Shown piece by piece: positions 15,205-24,774 of a stretch of DNA of 64,000 bases. The notes under the pieces were generated by a model. It saw only the letters and a program-made list of their open reading frames with translations, did no database searches and was not told the origin of the DNA. How positions within the stretch are numbered: the first letter of the stretch is position 1; each line of letters opens with the position of its first letter. This DNA comes from Clostridium lacusfryxellense (lineage in GTDB: Bacteria > Bacillota > Clostridia > Clostridiales > Clostridiaceae), in NCBI RefSeq assembly GCF_018861735.1, contig NZ_JAHLEB010000001.1, positions 1-64,000 of the forward strand, in the 5' to 3' direction. The position numbers and the translations under genes are program-made.

Positions 15205-17490
15205 TTATAATTCAAATAGGTTTTTAGCGTTAATAACCGGTTGAGAGCTAAATAGTTCTTTTAAATCAACTAGGCCAGATGACTTCAATATTTCCATTGA
15301 TCTTTGTAAAGCAATTAAATAAGGGGTATATATACTATCAATTATTTCTTTGCTGAAAAATAGGGGATCAAGCTTCCATAAGTCGAAAGTAGATTCATCA
15401 AATATATGCATACTTCCAAAATGATAAACTATAAGCTTAGATCCATCAATTTTAATAGTATTATTTTCATTAGAAACTTTATAATTATTATTAATAATTA
15501 GGTTCCAAGGAGCTGCATCTATACCTAGGTCATCTAGAATTTTTATACTGTAAAATAAGTTTGGAATCTGATCCAAATATTTCTGATCTCCCCATCTCTC
15601 CATTTCGATATCAGGTTCATCGAAGCACCAATCTATACATTTATTCTTCCACCATTCTAATATGGCTAGGCTGCTGACTCTGTTTCTAAATCCTAAAAAT
15701 CCTGCCTGAAAGCGTCCGTGGATTTTTTCGAATTCAGGATAATCCCTCTGTGGGCAAATTAGTGTATCGTAATTTTTCCATTGATCAAAAATCACATTGG
15801 GGTCAGAAAAAAAGAATATATCTGCATCACAATAAACCACAGAATCTATACCGTATTTCTCTAAAATAAAAAGAATCAATGGGGCCTTAATAGTCCAACA
15901 ATATTCCTGCATACTTCTACCTTGTTTAATGTTAATCAATTGAGCATCTTCTACTTCGTTTACCTTAATAATTGTCATATTTTCGAGTTTCAAATTACTT
16001 AAGACATAAAACGAAATTTCATCCATGCAGCACACAAATAAATTAAAATTGTTGACTTTATCTTTTAGTGAAGTATAAAGTGCCATACATTGCAACAAAT
16101 ATTCACTACTTGTTATAGTACAAAAGCTATAAAAATCATTGTAGATAGCCATAGCTAAAGTTAGAGGTGAATATTTAAATAATGTTTGTGCTTCTCTTGG
16201 ATCCGATCTATTAAATAAACCCTCTTTATTTTCATTTAGATAGGTTTTTATAATATTAATTGCATTTCTTAGGTTTTCAATATATGGTATATAAATATAA
16301 GATTTAATGGCTGAACTCAGTGATAAATAATTAAAAGTCCATAAGTCGTAATCATCTTCGTTAAATATTGAGAGACATGCAAAGTGATATGCTATTAACT
16401 TATCACCTTCAATAAAAATTTCATTATTTTGCGAGCTAATATTAAAATTATTATTATATATCGTATTCCATGGTGCGGCATCTACTCCCAGATTATTTGA
16501 GATCTTTACACTTGAAAACATACCAGGAATTTGGTCTAGATATTTCTGATCCCCCCATCTTCCTGTTTCAGGATCAGGTTGTCCATAACACCACTCAATA
16601 CATTTCCTATTCCACCAATTAACACAGTTAAGTCCTTGTGTATCCTTTTTAAATCCTATGAAGCCTGCTTGAAATTTACCGTACATGTTGTGAACCCATT
16701 CAAGATCTCTTTGAGGGCATAAAAATATTGAAGATTCACCCCATTCATCAAAAACCATCTGTGGATCTGAAAAGAAGAACATATCACTGTCGCAATAAAT
16801 TATCGAGTGTATGCTAAAATGCATAAGCACATAGCGAATAACGGCAGCTTTTAAAGTCCAGCAATATTCGTTGATTTTTCTGGTGTTTTTTATAGCGAGT
16901 AGCTGCTGGTCTTCTAATGTACTTAAATGAATAAGAGAAGCATTTTTAAGATTAATAGTTGAAAGAGAGGAGTAGATATCCTCATCTATACAACAAATCC
17001 AAAGATGAAAATTTTTACTGTGCCTTTCAAGCGAATGGTAAAAAGCTAGGATTTTTATTAAATAATCCTTGCTTACTATTGTACAAAAACAACATTGGCT
17101 AGAATTTCCTGCGTGGTCGTCTATGACATCTATTTCAGTATATTTTGCTACATCTTTTGCTGTATTGTCTTCAATAGTTTCATTTTTATACTCATATACG
17201 TTATCTTCATATACTTTTTCATCTGTTGTATTTATTTCAATAATTTCTTCTTCATGTTTATTATCTTCCTTATAATCTTCTACTTTTACGACTTTTCCTT
17301 TGTGCTTATCACTGTGTTTTTTATTAGATTTTTTATCTTTGTTTTTCTTACTGTCGTTATCTTTTTTCTTCTTCTTATCATTATTATTACTATTACTATA
17401 TTTTTTTGTATCATTATTTTCATTTTTATCTTTATTAGAATTAGAGTTACCTTTAGAAAAGAAATCGTAAATTTCGTCCCAATTATCCAT
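15205..17490 (-). CDS. Double-domain glycosyltransferase with Lys/Asn-rich N-terminus
   Basis: The 761-residue protein has a very low-complexity Asn/Asp/Lys/Ser N-terminus (about 13-130) and two tandem copies of a GT-A-type glycosyltransferase domain (about 133-390 and 452-735). Each copy has the same landmarks: EYCWT(L/I)KA, YCD(S/A)D(M/I)FFFSDP with the metal-binding DxD (Asp234/236 and Asp555/557), CPQRD, FQAGF(I/L)GF, RWGDQKYLDQIP and DAAPWN. No membrane segment is present. Both DxD motifs are intact, so both domains may be active. The N-terminal tail could bind a polyanion or a spore surface. It heads an operon with the epimerase. Start ATG has AAGGGAG upstream. Confidence 0.85.
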   Translation of the reverse strand: MDNWDEIYDFFSKGNSNSNKDKNENNDTKKYSNSNNNDKKKKKDNDSKKNKDKKSNKKHSDKHKGKVVKVEDYKEDNKHEEEIIEINTTDEKVYEDNVYEYKNETIEDNTAKDVAKYTEIDVIDDHAGNSSQCCFCTIVSKDYLIKILAFYHSLERHSKNFHLWICCIDEDIYSSLSTINLKNASLIHLSTLEDQQLLAIKNTRKINEYCWTLKAAVIRYVLMHFSIHSIIYCDSDMFFFSDPQMVFDEWGESSIFLCPQRDLEWVHNMYGKFQAGFIGFKKDTQGLNCVNWWNRKCIEWCYGQPDPETGRWGDQKYLDQIPGMFSSVKISNNLGVDAAPWNTIYNNNFNISSQNNEIFIEGDKLIAYHFACLSIFNEDDYDLWTFNYLSLSSAIKSYIYIPYIENLRNAINIIKTYLNENKEGLFNRSDPREAQTLFKYSPLTLAMAIYNDFYSFCTITSSEYLLQCMALYTSLKDKVNNFNLFVCCMDEISFYVLSNLKLENMTIIKVNEVEDAQLINIKQGRSMQEYCWTIKAPLILFILEKYGIDSVVYCDADIFFFSDPNVIFDQWKNYDTLICPQRDYPEFEKIHGRFQAGFLGFRNRVSSLAILEWWKNKCIDWCFDEPDIEMERWGDQKYLDQIPNLFYSIKILDDLGIDAAPWNLIINNNYKVSNENNTIKIDGSKLIVYHFGSMHIFDESTFDLWKLDPLFFSKEIIDSIYTPYLIALQRSMEILKSSGLVDLKELFSSQPVINAKNLFEL

Positions 17491-17911
17491 ACTTAGTTTA
17501 CTCCCTTCCGTACCTCATTTCTTAAATTGAATATCAAATAGTTTCGACTTCTGCCGAGTAAATCTATAGCTTGGCCTTTATTATAAAAATTCATCTTAAA
17601 AGTAAAAAAGGCTTGTCCTATATTATTATAAAAGTAACCTTTGAGATCATAATATAGTTTGTACTATATAAGTATTCATTATGATTTAATCTGTTACAAG
17701 AATCGGAGTTTATTTAAAATAGCATGATAAAACCTTGCTAACCTGCATTGCTACAAACAAAGTAATGTGTATGGTTTTAAGACAGTTTTTAAAATCTGAT
17801 TGTATACGCTCATTTTGTTTGGATTTATAGTGTAACTATAGCTTTTAATAATTTTTTAAATAAATTATCAAATAAATTATTAAATAAATTTTCAAATGGA
17901 GGGTTTTAAAA
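17491..17911. other. 420-bp divergent spacer
   Basis: No reading frame or strong hairpin is seen. It must hold the promoters for the glycosyltransferase (minus) and oleate hydratase (plus) genes. A 12-13-bp tandem AAATAAATTAT-type repeat, three imperfect copies, lies at about 17856-17893 immediately before the oleate hydratase ribosome binding site. Confidence 0.6.
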
Positions 17912-19570
17912 ATGAGATTTAATTTTGATCAAACAATTGATGTAGAAAAAACAAATGCTTATATGGTTGGTGCTGGACTTGCATCAATGGCAGCTGCCAT
18001 ATATTTAATTAGAGATGGACATGTTCCAGGCAAAAACATTCATATATATGAGGAATTAAATGTAACAGGTGGGAGTATGGATGGGAATGGTAATGCCGAG
18101 GATGGGTATGTAATCCGTGGTGGAAGAATGTTTGATAGGGAAGCTTATACTTGCACTTTTGGAATTATGGAAAGTATTCCGTCATTAACTGATCCAAAAG
18201 TTTCAATACTTGATGAATTTAATGCTTTTAATAAAAAAATTCATACCCATGCAAAAGCTAGATTAATAGATAATGATGCTAACATATTAGATGTATCATC
18301 TTTAGGATTTGACCGCGAGGATAGAATGGCGTTAATGGATATAATGATTAATTCTGAAGATTCATTAGGAACAAAAACTATTAAGGAATGTTTCCCGGAA
18401 GCATTTTTTAAAACAAATTTTTGGCTTCAATGGACTACGCTTTTTGCATTTGAGACTTGGCATAGTGCAGTTGAACTTAAAAGATATCTTCATAGATTTA
18501 TCCAAGAATTACCTCGCCTTAAAGATTTATCTGGAATACGTCGTACACCATACAATCAATACGATTCAATGTTATTACCTATGACGGAATGGTTAAAGTC
18601 AAAAGGTGTTAATTTTGAATTAAATACAAGAGTAACTGATTTAGAATTTAAACCATCGGATACGCAGACAACAGTTACAGCATTTAAATGCCTTAAAAAC
18701 GGAAAAGAGAGCAGAATTGAGATTTCTGAAGGTGACCTTGCATTTGTAACTATTGGTTCTTTAACAGCCGGAACAAGCCTTGGGTCAATGACAAAACCTG
18801 CAAAAATTAATGACAAACATGTAGGTGGAGCATGGGAGCTATGGGAGAAAATAGCGGTAAATCGTCCTGAGTTTGGGAATCCAAAGGTTTTTGATGAACG
18901 CGTTGAAGAATCAATGTGGGAATCTTTCACAGTTACCCTTAAAGATCCAACAATGTATAAGAAAATAATAGAATTCTCAGGAAATCAGCCAGGAACAGGT
19001 GCACATATGACATTTAGAGATTCTGCTTGGCTCATGACAATAGTATTGCATAATCAACCACATTTTTTAAGTCAACCTGATGAAATACAAATTATATGGG
19101 GCTATTCATTATTCCCATACGAAAAAGGTGATTTTATCAAAAAGAGAATGGTAGACTGTAGCGGTGAGGAAATATTAGCAGAGGTATTATATCACCTAAA
19201 CTTTAAAGAGGATATGAAGAAGATTATTGAAACATCTATTTGTATACCATGCATATTACCATTTACAACAGCACAATTTTTAACTAGGGCAAAAGGAGAT
19301 AGACCTCAAAATATTCCAGAAGGTTCAACTAACTTGGCATTACTAGGACAATTTTGTGAAATAGAAGATGATGTAGTATTTACAATGGATTACTCGGTAA
19401 GAGGTGCACAAATTGCTGTTTATAAATTCCTAAATCTAAATAAGAGACTTACACCTATTTATAAAGGACAACATGATGTTCGCGTGCTTATTAATTCAGC
19501 AATGGAACTTATGAAGGATGATAATTTACGCCAAGAAATAGGCGCACTCAAATCTATGTTATTAAAATAA
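17912..19570 (+). CDS. ohyA: Oleate hydratase (myosin-cross-reactive antigen family)
   Basis: The 552-residue protein is an FAD-dependent fatty acid hydratase that adds water to the cis-9 double bond of unsaturated fatty acids such as oleate, giving 10-hydroxy fatty acids. Seen in the sequence are the FAD-binding GAGLASMAAA motif (about 21-30), YEELNVTGGSMDG, GGRMFDREAYTC, FAFETWHSAVEL, RRTPYNQYDS and a C-terminal FCEIEDDVVFTMDYSVRGAQ, all standard for the family. Length is slightly short of the 570-590 typical. It stands alone between its own promoter region and a strong terminator. A GGAGGG site precedes the ATG. Likely detoxifies host or plant fatty acids. Confidence 0.93.
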   Translation: MRFNFDQTIDVEKTNAYMVGAGLASMAAAIYLIRDGHVPGKNIHIYEELNVTGGSMDGNGNAEDGYVIRGGRMFDREAYTCTFGIMESIPSLTDPKVSILDEFNAFNKKIHTHAKARLIDNDANILDVSSLGFDREDRMALMDIMINSEDSLGTKTIKECFPEAFFKTNFWLQWTTLFAFETWHSAVELKRYLHRFIQELPRLKDLSGIRRTPYNQYDSMLLPMTEWLKSKGVNFELNTRVTDLEFKPSDTQTTVTAFKCLKNGKESRIEISEGDLAFVTIGSLTAGTSLGSMTKPAKINDKHVGGAWELWEKIAVNRPEFGNPKVFDERVEESMWESFTVTLKDPTMYKKIIEFSGNQPGTGAHMTFRDSAWLMTIVLHNQPHFLSQPDEIQIIWGYSLFPYEKGDFIKKRMVDCSGEEILAEVLYHLNFKEDMKKIIETSICIPCILPFTTAQFLTRAKGDRPQNIPEGSTNLALLGQFCEIEDDVVFTMDYSVRGAQIAVYKFLNLNKRLTPIYKGQHDVRVLINSAMELMKDDNLRQEIGALKSMLLK

Positions 19571-19577
19571 TAATTTA

Positions 19578-19619
19578 AATAAGAGGGAATTCATTATATA
19601 ATATGAATTCCCTCTTATT
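19578..19619 (+). terminator. Terminator with GGGAATTCAT stem
   Basis: A perfect 17-bp stem (19578-19594 with 19603-19619) after oleate hydratase. Its core is shared with terminators at 24732, 49564 and 52257. Confidence 0.85.
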
Positions 19620-19754
19620 AATTTTAAACAAAATACAGAATTAGGGGCGTTTTATTTATTTCTTAATAAATTTGTAAGAATTATGATAAGTATTTTGTAA
19701 AAATAAGCCTGTATAATTAGTAATATCAGATGATTATACTGGGGGTGGAATGAA

Positions 19755-20324
19755 ATGAGAAAAATGGGTCTAATAGTAATTGTTTTAGTGATAACAAGTA
19801 TAGCAATAATATTTTCAAATAATATCAAGCCAGATACACAAGCGGAAGGTTTAGCTTTAAATACAAATGTATATGATTTTTTAATGATTAAATCAAACCG
19901 AATAGATATCTATGAAGAAGCTATAAAATTAAATCAAGGTAGTTCACAAAATACTTGTGTTTATTTTATAGCTCAGCTGCTACGAGAAAATAATCTTAAG
20001 GTGCCTACAGAGACAAGCAACACAGAACAAATTATATCTTTACTTAAGGAAAAGGGATTTGAAAAACAAAAGGATTATAAGAAATTAATGCCTGGAGATA
20101 TATGTTTCACCACAGATGAAAGTGGAAATCAAAGTGGATCTCCATCACATACTTATATATTTATGAAATGGGTAAAGGATGGAAATTACGATTATGCTTA
20201 TATATGTGATAACCAAGCAAAAGATTATGAGGGGAAAATTTATCACATTCGAAATATAAATGTTATAGCTAAAGCTAATGGTTTTGACAAAGATAAATTT
20301 GCTTTCTTCATGAGGAAAAACTGA
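19755..20324 (+). CDS. Secreted NlpC/P60- or CHAP-like protein
   Basis: The 189-residue protein has an N-terminal hydrophobic anchor or signal (about 4-22). The rest resembles a papain-fold amidase: a Cys in QNTCVYFIAQLLRENN, an LMPGDICF segment typical of NlpC/P60 and CHAP domains, a His in SPSHTYIFMKW, and a polar CDNQA. A Cys-His-Asn arrangement is therefore plausible. It lies 50 bp ahead of a two-component system and an L,D-transpeptidase on the same strand, which supports an envelope role. The exact family is uncertain. Confidence 0.6.
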   Translation: MRKMGLIVIVLVITSIAIIFSNNIKPDTQAEGLALNTNVYDFLMIKSNRIDIYEEAIKLNQGSSQNTCVYFIAQLLRENNLKVPTETSNTEQIISLLKEKGFEKQKDYKKLMPGDICFTTDESGNQSGSPSHTYIFMKWVKDGNYDYAYICDNQAKDYEGKIYHIRNINVIAKANGFDKDKFAFFMRKN

Positions 20325-20374
20325 TTGTAAAGTTTCGTCATTAACATATATAATATAGCTAGGGGGTGATAAGG

Positions 20375-21067
20375 TTGACTAAGTTTAACGTTTTAATTGC
20401 TGATGATGAAGATGAAATTAGGGAAGCTATAGAGATATATTTAAAAAATGAAGGTATAACAGTATATCATGCTATAGACGGTATAGAAGCCTTGGAGGTT
20501 TTAAAAACAGAAGAAATTCACCTTATATTAATGGATATAATGATGCCTAGAATGGATGGAATTAAAGCTACTTTTAAAATAAGAGAAAGTAAAAACATTC
20601 CAATAATAATGCTTTCAGCTAAATCTGAAGATACTGATAAAATACTGGGGCTTAATATAGGTGCAGATGATTATATAACAAAGCCATTTAATCCAATGGA
20701 ACTTATAGCTAGAGTTAAATCAGGGCTTAGAAGATATACAAACCTTGGTAATTATAAAGAAAGCGATAATGAGATCAATGTACGTGGGCTTATACTAAAT
20801 AAAGATACAAAAATGGTAACAGTGGATGAAAAAGAAATGAGACTTACAGCCATTGAATATAAAATACTGGAACTTTTGATTTCAAATAAGGGAAAAGTAT
20901 TTTCAATTGAAGAAATATACGAAAGAGTTTGGGAAGAAACATTTTATAATGGAGAAAACACTGTGTCTGTTCATATAAGGAGAATAAGAGAGAAGATAGA
21001 GATAAATCCTAAGGAACCTAAATACTTAAAGGTGGTGTGGGGTATTGGATATAAAATTGAAAAATAG
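20375..21067 (+). CDS. OmpR-family response regulator
   Basis: The 230-residue protein has a receiver domain (1-120; acidic pocket Asp10-Asp11, phosphoacceptor Asp54 in LILMDIMMP, Lys of TKPFNP) and a winged-helix DNA-binding domain (about 132-230; LTAIEYKILELL, VWEE, TVSVHIRRIREKIE, VWGIGYKIE). The start is taken as TTG 20375 because AGGGGGTGAT is placed correctly for it and overlaps the upstream GTG at 20366. It overlaps the kinase gene by 23 bp. The L,D-transpeptidase gene just downstream is a probable target. Confidence 0.93.
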   Translation: MTKFNVLIADDEDEIREAIEIYLKNEGITVYHAIDGIEALEVLKTEEIHLILMDIMMPRMDGIKATFKIRESKNIPIIMLSAKSEDTDKILGLNIGADDYITKPFNPMELIARVKSGLRRYTNLGNYKESDNEINVRGLILNKDTKMVTVDEKEMRLTAIEYKILELLISNKGKVFSIEEIYERVWEETFYNGENTVSVHIRRIREKIEINPKEPKYLKVVWGIGYKIEK

Positions 21068-23183
21068 ATATACATATATTCTAACCTTTATTATATGTGT
21101 TTACATGTTTGCTATTTTTAGTTTGTCAGTAGAAGATATTATAAAAAACAGGGATTATTTAAAAGCTGAGCCGTATTTTACTAGCTCAATGTTCGAAAAT
21201 GAAATAGCTGGTTATTCTAATAATATACAAGCATTAAATGAAACGTATAAAGATTTTTCTAAAAAGTCTGAGGATGAAAAAGTTACTAGTGAAGAACTAA
21301 TGTCTTCTAAATCACTTTATGATTCTAATTTTATAAATAAGGAGAATGAAATAAATGAAAAATATAAAAATGATATATTAGAAGCAGAACAAGTAGGGAA
21401 TAAGAATAAGATTATTAGGCTAAATGATGCAAAAACTAGGGAAATCGAAGAATTTAAAAAGGAAGATACAAAAACTTTAATGGATCTGAAAAAGGAAATA
21501 ATTGCATATAAAACTGAAGATTATGAAAATATTAAAAAAGCTGTAGAGGGAAAATCTAATATTAAATATTATTTAACTAAAGGGAAAAACAATGTTATGG
21601 ATACAAATATAGCAGATGTTACGGATATAAATTTATATGTCAAAAACAATGCCTTGTACAGTATCAAGTTTTCCCAGAAATCGTTAGAAAATAATATCCA
21701 GATGAATTCAATATATCAGTGGTTAGGAACTAGTGGGGAAATATATTTTATTATTCCTAAAGGTATAAATCAAAATAGTTATACATATAAGAATTATATT
21801 TATTCGAATTCTGTTAGGCAAAGGATTATTAAAGAGGTTATTATAGGTTTTGTTGCATTAATTATAGGTATTACTTTTATACTTATATTAAGGAAAAATA
21901 ATGAGGAAATAGCGTTTATTCAGAAATCAAAAAAATGGTATCAAAAAATACCCTTAGATGTGAAAATATTTATATTTATTTTTTACTTTTTTATAATAAG
22001 TTTTTACATGAGTAGAGTGTCGTTTTTTTACAAACCATATAACCTTGGTCACGTTTACATCCTTACAGTTATAGCTATGTACATATTTTACATTTATTTA
22101 AATTTTAGGGTGGTGCTTGGTTTTAGAAAAAACAAGCAGCTATTCAGAGATGAGGTGAAAAAATGCCTCTTTAATAATTTATCCAAAAGATGTATAATTT
22201 TACTTACAGTAGTATTTGCGGTATCTTTATTGGGCGCAGTGATAACATTAATGGCAGGTTCAATTCTTATAATAATACCAATATCATATGCATTTTGTTA
22301 CATGTTATTTATAATAATATACTCCTTAAATAAAATTAGGTTTTTTAATAATATTATAAAAGGAACACAGGAAATAGTTTCAGGAAATCTTAATTACAAT
22401 ATAGAAGAGAAAGGGAGGGGCGATCTTTTTCAACTAGCTCATAACATAAACAACATGAAGGCTTCATTCAAGAAGTCTCTTGAAAATGAGATAAAAAGTG
22501 AAAGACTTAAGTCTGAACTTATAACCAATGTATCTCACGATCTAAAAACTCCGCTTACATCAATTATAAATTATGTTGATTTGCTAAAAAAAGAAGGATT
22601 AACCAAAGAAGAATCGAATGGGTATATAGATATACTAGATAGAAAATCTCAGAGACTTAAAATACTTATAGATGACTTATTTGAAGCTTCTAAGATGGCT
22701 AGCGGAGCGGTGCAACTCAATATGGAAAAATTAGATGTGATTGCACTTTTACAGCAAGCATTAGCAGAGCTTGATGAAAAAATAAACAATTCATCCTTAA
22801 TATTTAAGTTAAAAGTTCCGGGGCAAAAAGTTTATGCTAACTTAGATGGAAAAAGGACATGGAGAGTATTTGAAAATCTAATAAATAATATTTTAAAATA
22901 TACGCTTCCTAATACTAGAGTATACATTGAGTTATTAGTAGATGGTGACAAAATAATTATAAGTATGAAAAACATCTCATCCTATGAAATGGATTTTGAT
23001 AATGAAGAAATATTTGAAAGATTTATTAGGGGAGACATGTCTAGAAATACTGAAGGTTCAGGGCTGGGACTTTCAATTGCAAAAAGTATATTAGAACTTC
23101 AAGGAGGAAATCTTAGTATTGAAATCGATGGGGATCTTTTTAAAGCTAAGGTAATAGTGCCATTATTTACAGTGGAGGGGTAA
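21045..23183 (+). CDS. Membrane sensor histidine kinase
   Basis: The 712-residue kinase has one N-terminal membrane segment (about 10-28), a mostly coiled, Lys/Glu-rich extracytoplasmic sensor (about 30-260), then four or five further segments (about 262-282, 303-322, 333-353, 381-425), a linker, a HisKA domain with phosphoacceptor His498 in NVSHDLKTPLTS, and an ATPase domain with ENLINNILKY (N box) and GSGLGLSIAKS (G box). It is translationally coupled to the response regulator. A several-TM bundle after a large sensor is like some peptidoglycan- or antibiotic-sensing kinases of clostridia, but the signal is unknown. Confidence 0.9.
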   Translation: MDIKLKNRYTYILTFIICVYMFAIFSLSVEDIIKNRDYLKAEPYFTSSMFENEIAGYSNNIQALNETYKDFSKKSEDEKVTSEELMSSKSLYDSNFINKENEINEKYKNDILEAEQVGNKNKIIRLNDAKTREIEEFKKEDTKTLMDLKKEIIAYKTEDYENIKKAVEGKSNIKYYLTKGKNNVMDTNIADVTDINLYVKNNALYSIKFSQKSLENNIQMNSIYQWLGTSGEIYFIIPKGINQNSYTYKNYIYSNSVRQRIIKEVIIGFVALIIGITFILILRKNNEEIAFIQKSKKWYQKIPLDVKIFIFIFYFFIISFYMSRVSFFYKPYNLGHVYILTVIAMYIFYIYLNFRVVLGFRKNKQLFRDEVKKCLFNNLSKRCIILLTVVFAVSLLGAVITLMAGSILIIIPISYAFCYMLFIIIYSLNKIRFFNNIIKGTQEIVSGNLNYNIEEKGRGDLFQLAHNINNMKASFKKSLENEIKSERLKSELITNVSHDLKTPLTSIINYVDLLKKEGLTKEESNGYIDILDRKSQRLKILIDDLFEASKMASGAVQLNMEKLDVIALLQQALAELDEKINNSSLIFKLKVPGQKVYANLDGKRTWRVFENLINNILKYTLPNTRVYIELLVDGDKIIISMKNISSYEMDFDNEEIFERFIRGDMSRNTEGSGLGLSIAKSILELQGGNLSIEIDGDLFKAKVIVPLFTVEG

Positions 23184-23274
23184 TAAGATTTATAGGTAGT
23201 TAATATAAATGATATGTAGATTAAAGGGGTATGTACTAATTCTACATCTTATTGTAATAAAAGGGGTGGTTAAT

Positions 23275-24711
23275 TTGGAAATCGATGCAGGAGAGTCAGT
23301 AGTTGAGCAGGTAGTAGATCCAATAATAGTTCCAATAAAAAAGCATAAGAAAATCGTTATGGGTATTATAATTTGTGTCTGTACTTTACTTGCTATATAT
23401 TTTGGAATGGCAATATATTTCATGAATCATTTTTATTTTGGATCTTCAATAAACAGCATTAGTGTTTCAGGTGAAATGGTGGGGAAGGTAAATAAACAAA
23501 TGGCATCTGAAATTAAAACATACAAGTTAAGTATAAAAGAACGAGGAGGTGCAATAGAACAAATTAGTGGAGATAGTGTTGGTTTAAAGTATAATGCGGA
23601 TGGTGACTTTAAAGAATTTAAAGATAAACAAAATCCTTATAAATGGATGTCAGCAGTTTTTAATACAAATGATTCTAAGATGATAGAAGGGGTCAAATAT
23701 GATAAGGAGCTATTAAAAAAACAAGTGGATGAATTAGCTTGTTTTGATAGCAGTAAGGTAACGGAGCCTAAAAATCCTAGCTTTAAGTATACAGATAATG
23801 CTTATGTTATAGTAGCTGAGATCGCTGGAAATAAGGTTAATAAAGACAGTTTGTATAACAGTGTGGCAGATGCATTACTTAAGGGAGAAACTGCAATAGA
23901 CTTGAACTCAGGCAATTATTATGTTAACCCACAGTATACTTCAAGCTCTAAAAAAATTGTAGATACTAAGGACATACTTAACAAATACGTATCCTCCAAA
24001 ATTACCTATACTTTTGGAAAGGCTAATGAGCTTTTAGATGGAGCTATAATAAATAAGTGGCTTTCAGTTGATAAGAATAGTGAAGTCGCATTTAATGAAA
24101 AAGAGGTTAAGAATTATGTGGACGTGCTTGCTAGTAAATACAATACAATAGGTAAAAATAGGACTTTTAAAACAACATCAGGAAGAAAAATTAATATCGC
24201 TACTGGCGACTATGGCTGGTATATTAATAAAGATAAAGAAACCCAAAATTTAATTTCAATTATAAAAGATGGTAAAAATATAGAAAAGGAGCCCTCATAC
24301 ACTCAAACGGCATTATTTCATGGAAACGATGATGTGGGGAATACCTATGTAGAAATAAATTTGGCAGCGCAGCACTTATGGTTTTATAAAAATGGAGTGG
24401 TGATAACTCAAGGAAATATTGTTTCAGGTAAAGCAAGTTCAGCTGAGACAAAAACACCAGGAGGAATATATAAGCTCAAGTATAAAGAAAAAGATGCAAC
24501 ACTTAAAGGTCAAGATTATGCCTCTCCTGTTAAGTTTTGGATGCCTTTTAATGGAGGCATAGGAATTCATGATGCAAACTGGAGAAGTACGTTTGGTGGA
24601 CAGATATATTTAGCAGGTGGGTCGCATGGTTGTGTAAATTCACCATATCAGTTAGCAAAAGCAGTATTTGAAAATATAAGTCCAGGTACACCAATTGTCT
24701 GTTATTATTAA
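23275..24711 (+). CDS. Membrane-anchored L,D-transpeptidase (YkuD) with PG-binding domain
   Basis: The 478-residue protein has a short cytoplasmic N-terminus, one membrane segment (about 25-47), a peptidoglycan-binding domain of the PG_binding_4 type (about 70-320, apparently two halves), and a YkuD catalytic domain (about 355-478) with HLWFYKNG, TPGGIYKL, GIGIHDANWR and the active-site GGSHGCVNSP (Cys453). Such enzymes form 3-3 peptidoglycan cross-links or attach proteins. TTG 23275 is chosen as start because AAGGGGTGG lies just before it; the frame upstream is not family-like. It lies 91 bp after the kinase gene. A paralog is at 30319-31707. Confidence 0.9.
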   Translation: MEIDAGESVVEQVVDPIIVPIKKHKKIVMGIIICVCTLLAIYFGMAIYFMNHFYFGSSINSISVSGEMVGKVNKQMASEIKTYKLSIKERGGAIEQISGDSVGLKYNADGDFKEFKDKQNPYKWMSAVFNTNDSKMIEGVKYDKELLKKQVDELACFDSSKVTEPKNPSFKYTDNAYVIVAEIAGNKVNKDSLYNSVADALLKGETAIDLNSGNYYVNPQYTSSSKKIVDTKDILNKYVSSKITYTFGKANELLDGAIINKWLSVDKNSEVAFNEKEVKNYVDVLASKYNTIGKNRTFKTTSGRKINIATGDYGWYINKDKETQNLISIIKDGKNIEKEPSYTQTALFHGNDDVGNTYVEINLAAQHLWFYKNGVVITQGNIVSGKASSAETKTPGGIYKLKYKEKDATLKGQDYASPVKFWMPFNGGIGIHDANWRSTFGGQIYLAGGSHGCVNSPYQLAKAVFENISPGTPIVCYY

Positions 24712-24731
24712 CAAGTGAATATGCTGGAAAT

Positions 24732-24774
24732 AGATTAAGAAGGGAATTCATTATATGAATTCCCTTCTTAATCT
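24732..24774. terminator. Bidirectional terminator with GGGAATTCA stem
   Basis: A perfect 19-bp stem (24732-24750 with 24756-24774), loop TTATA. It includes the stop region of the minus-strand gene at 24768. Confidence 0.88.

Noticed and set aside
17095-17496. Plus-strand 133-residue Phe/Ile-rich frame
   Set aside because: It is the antisense of the Lys/Asn-rich N-terminus of the glycosyltransferase; composition is a mirror artefact.
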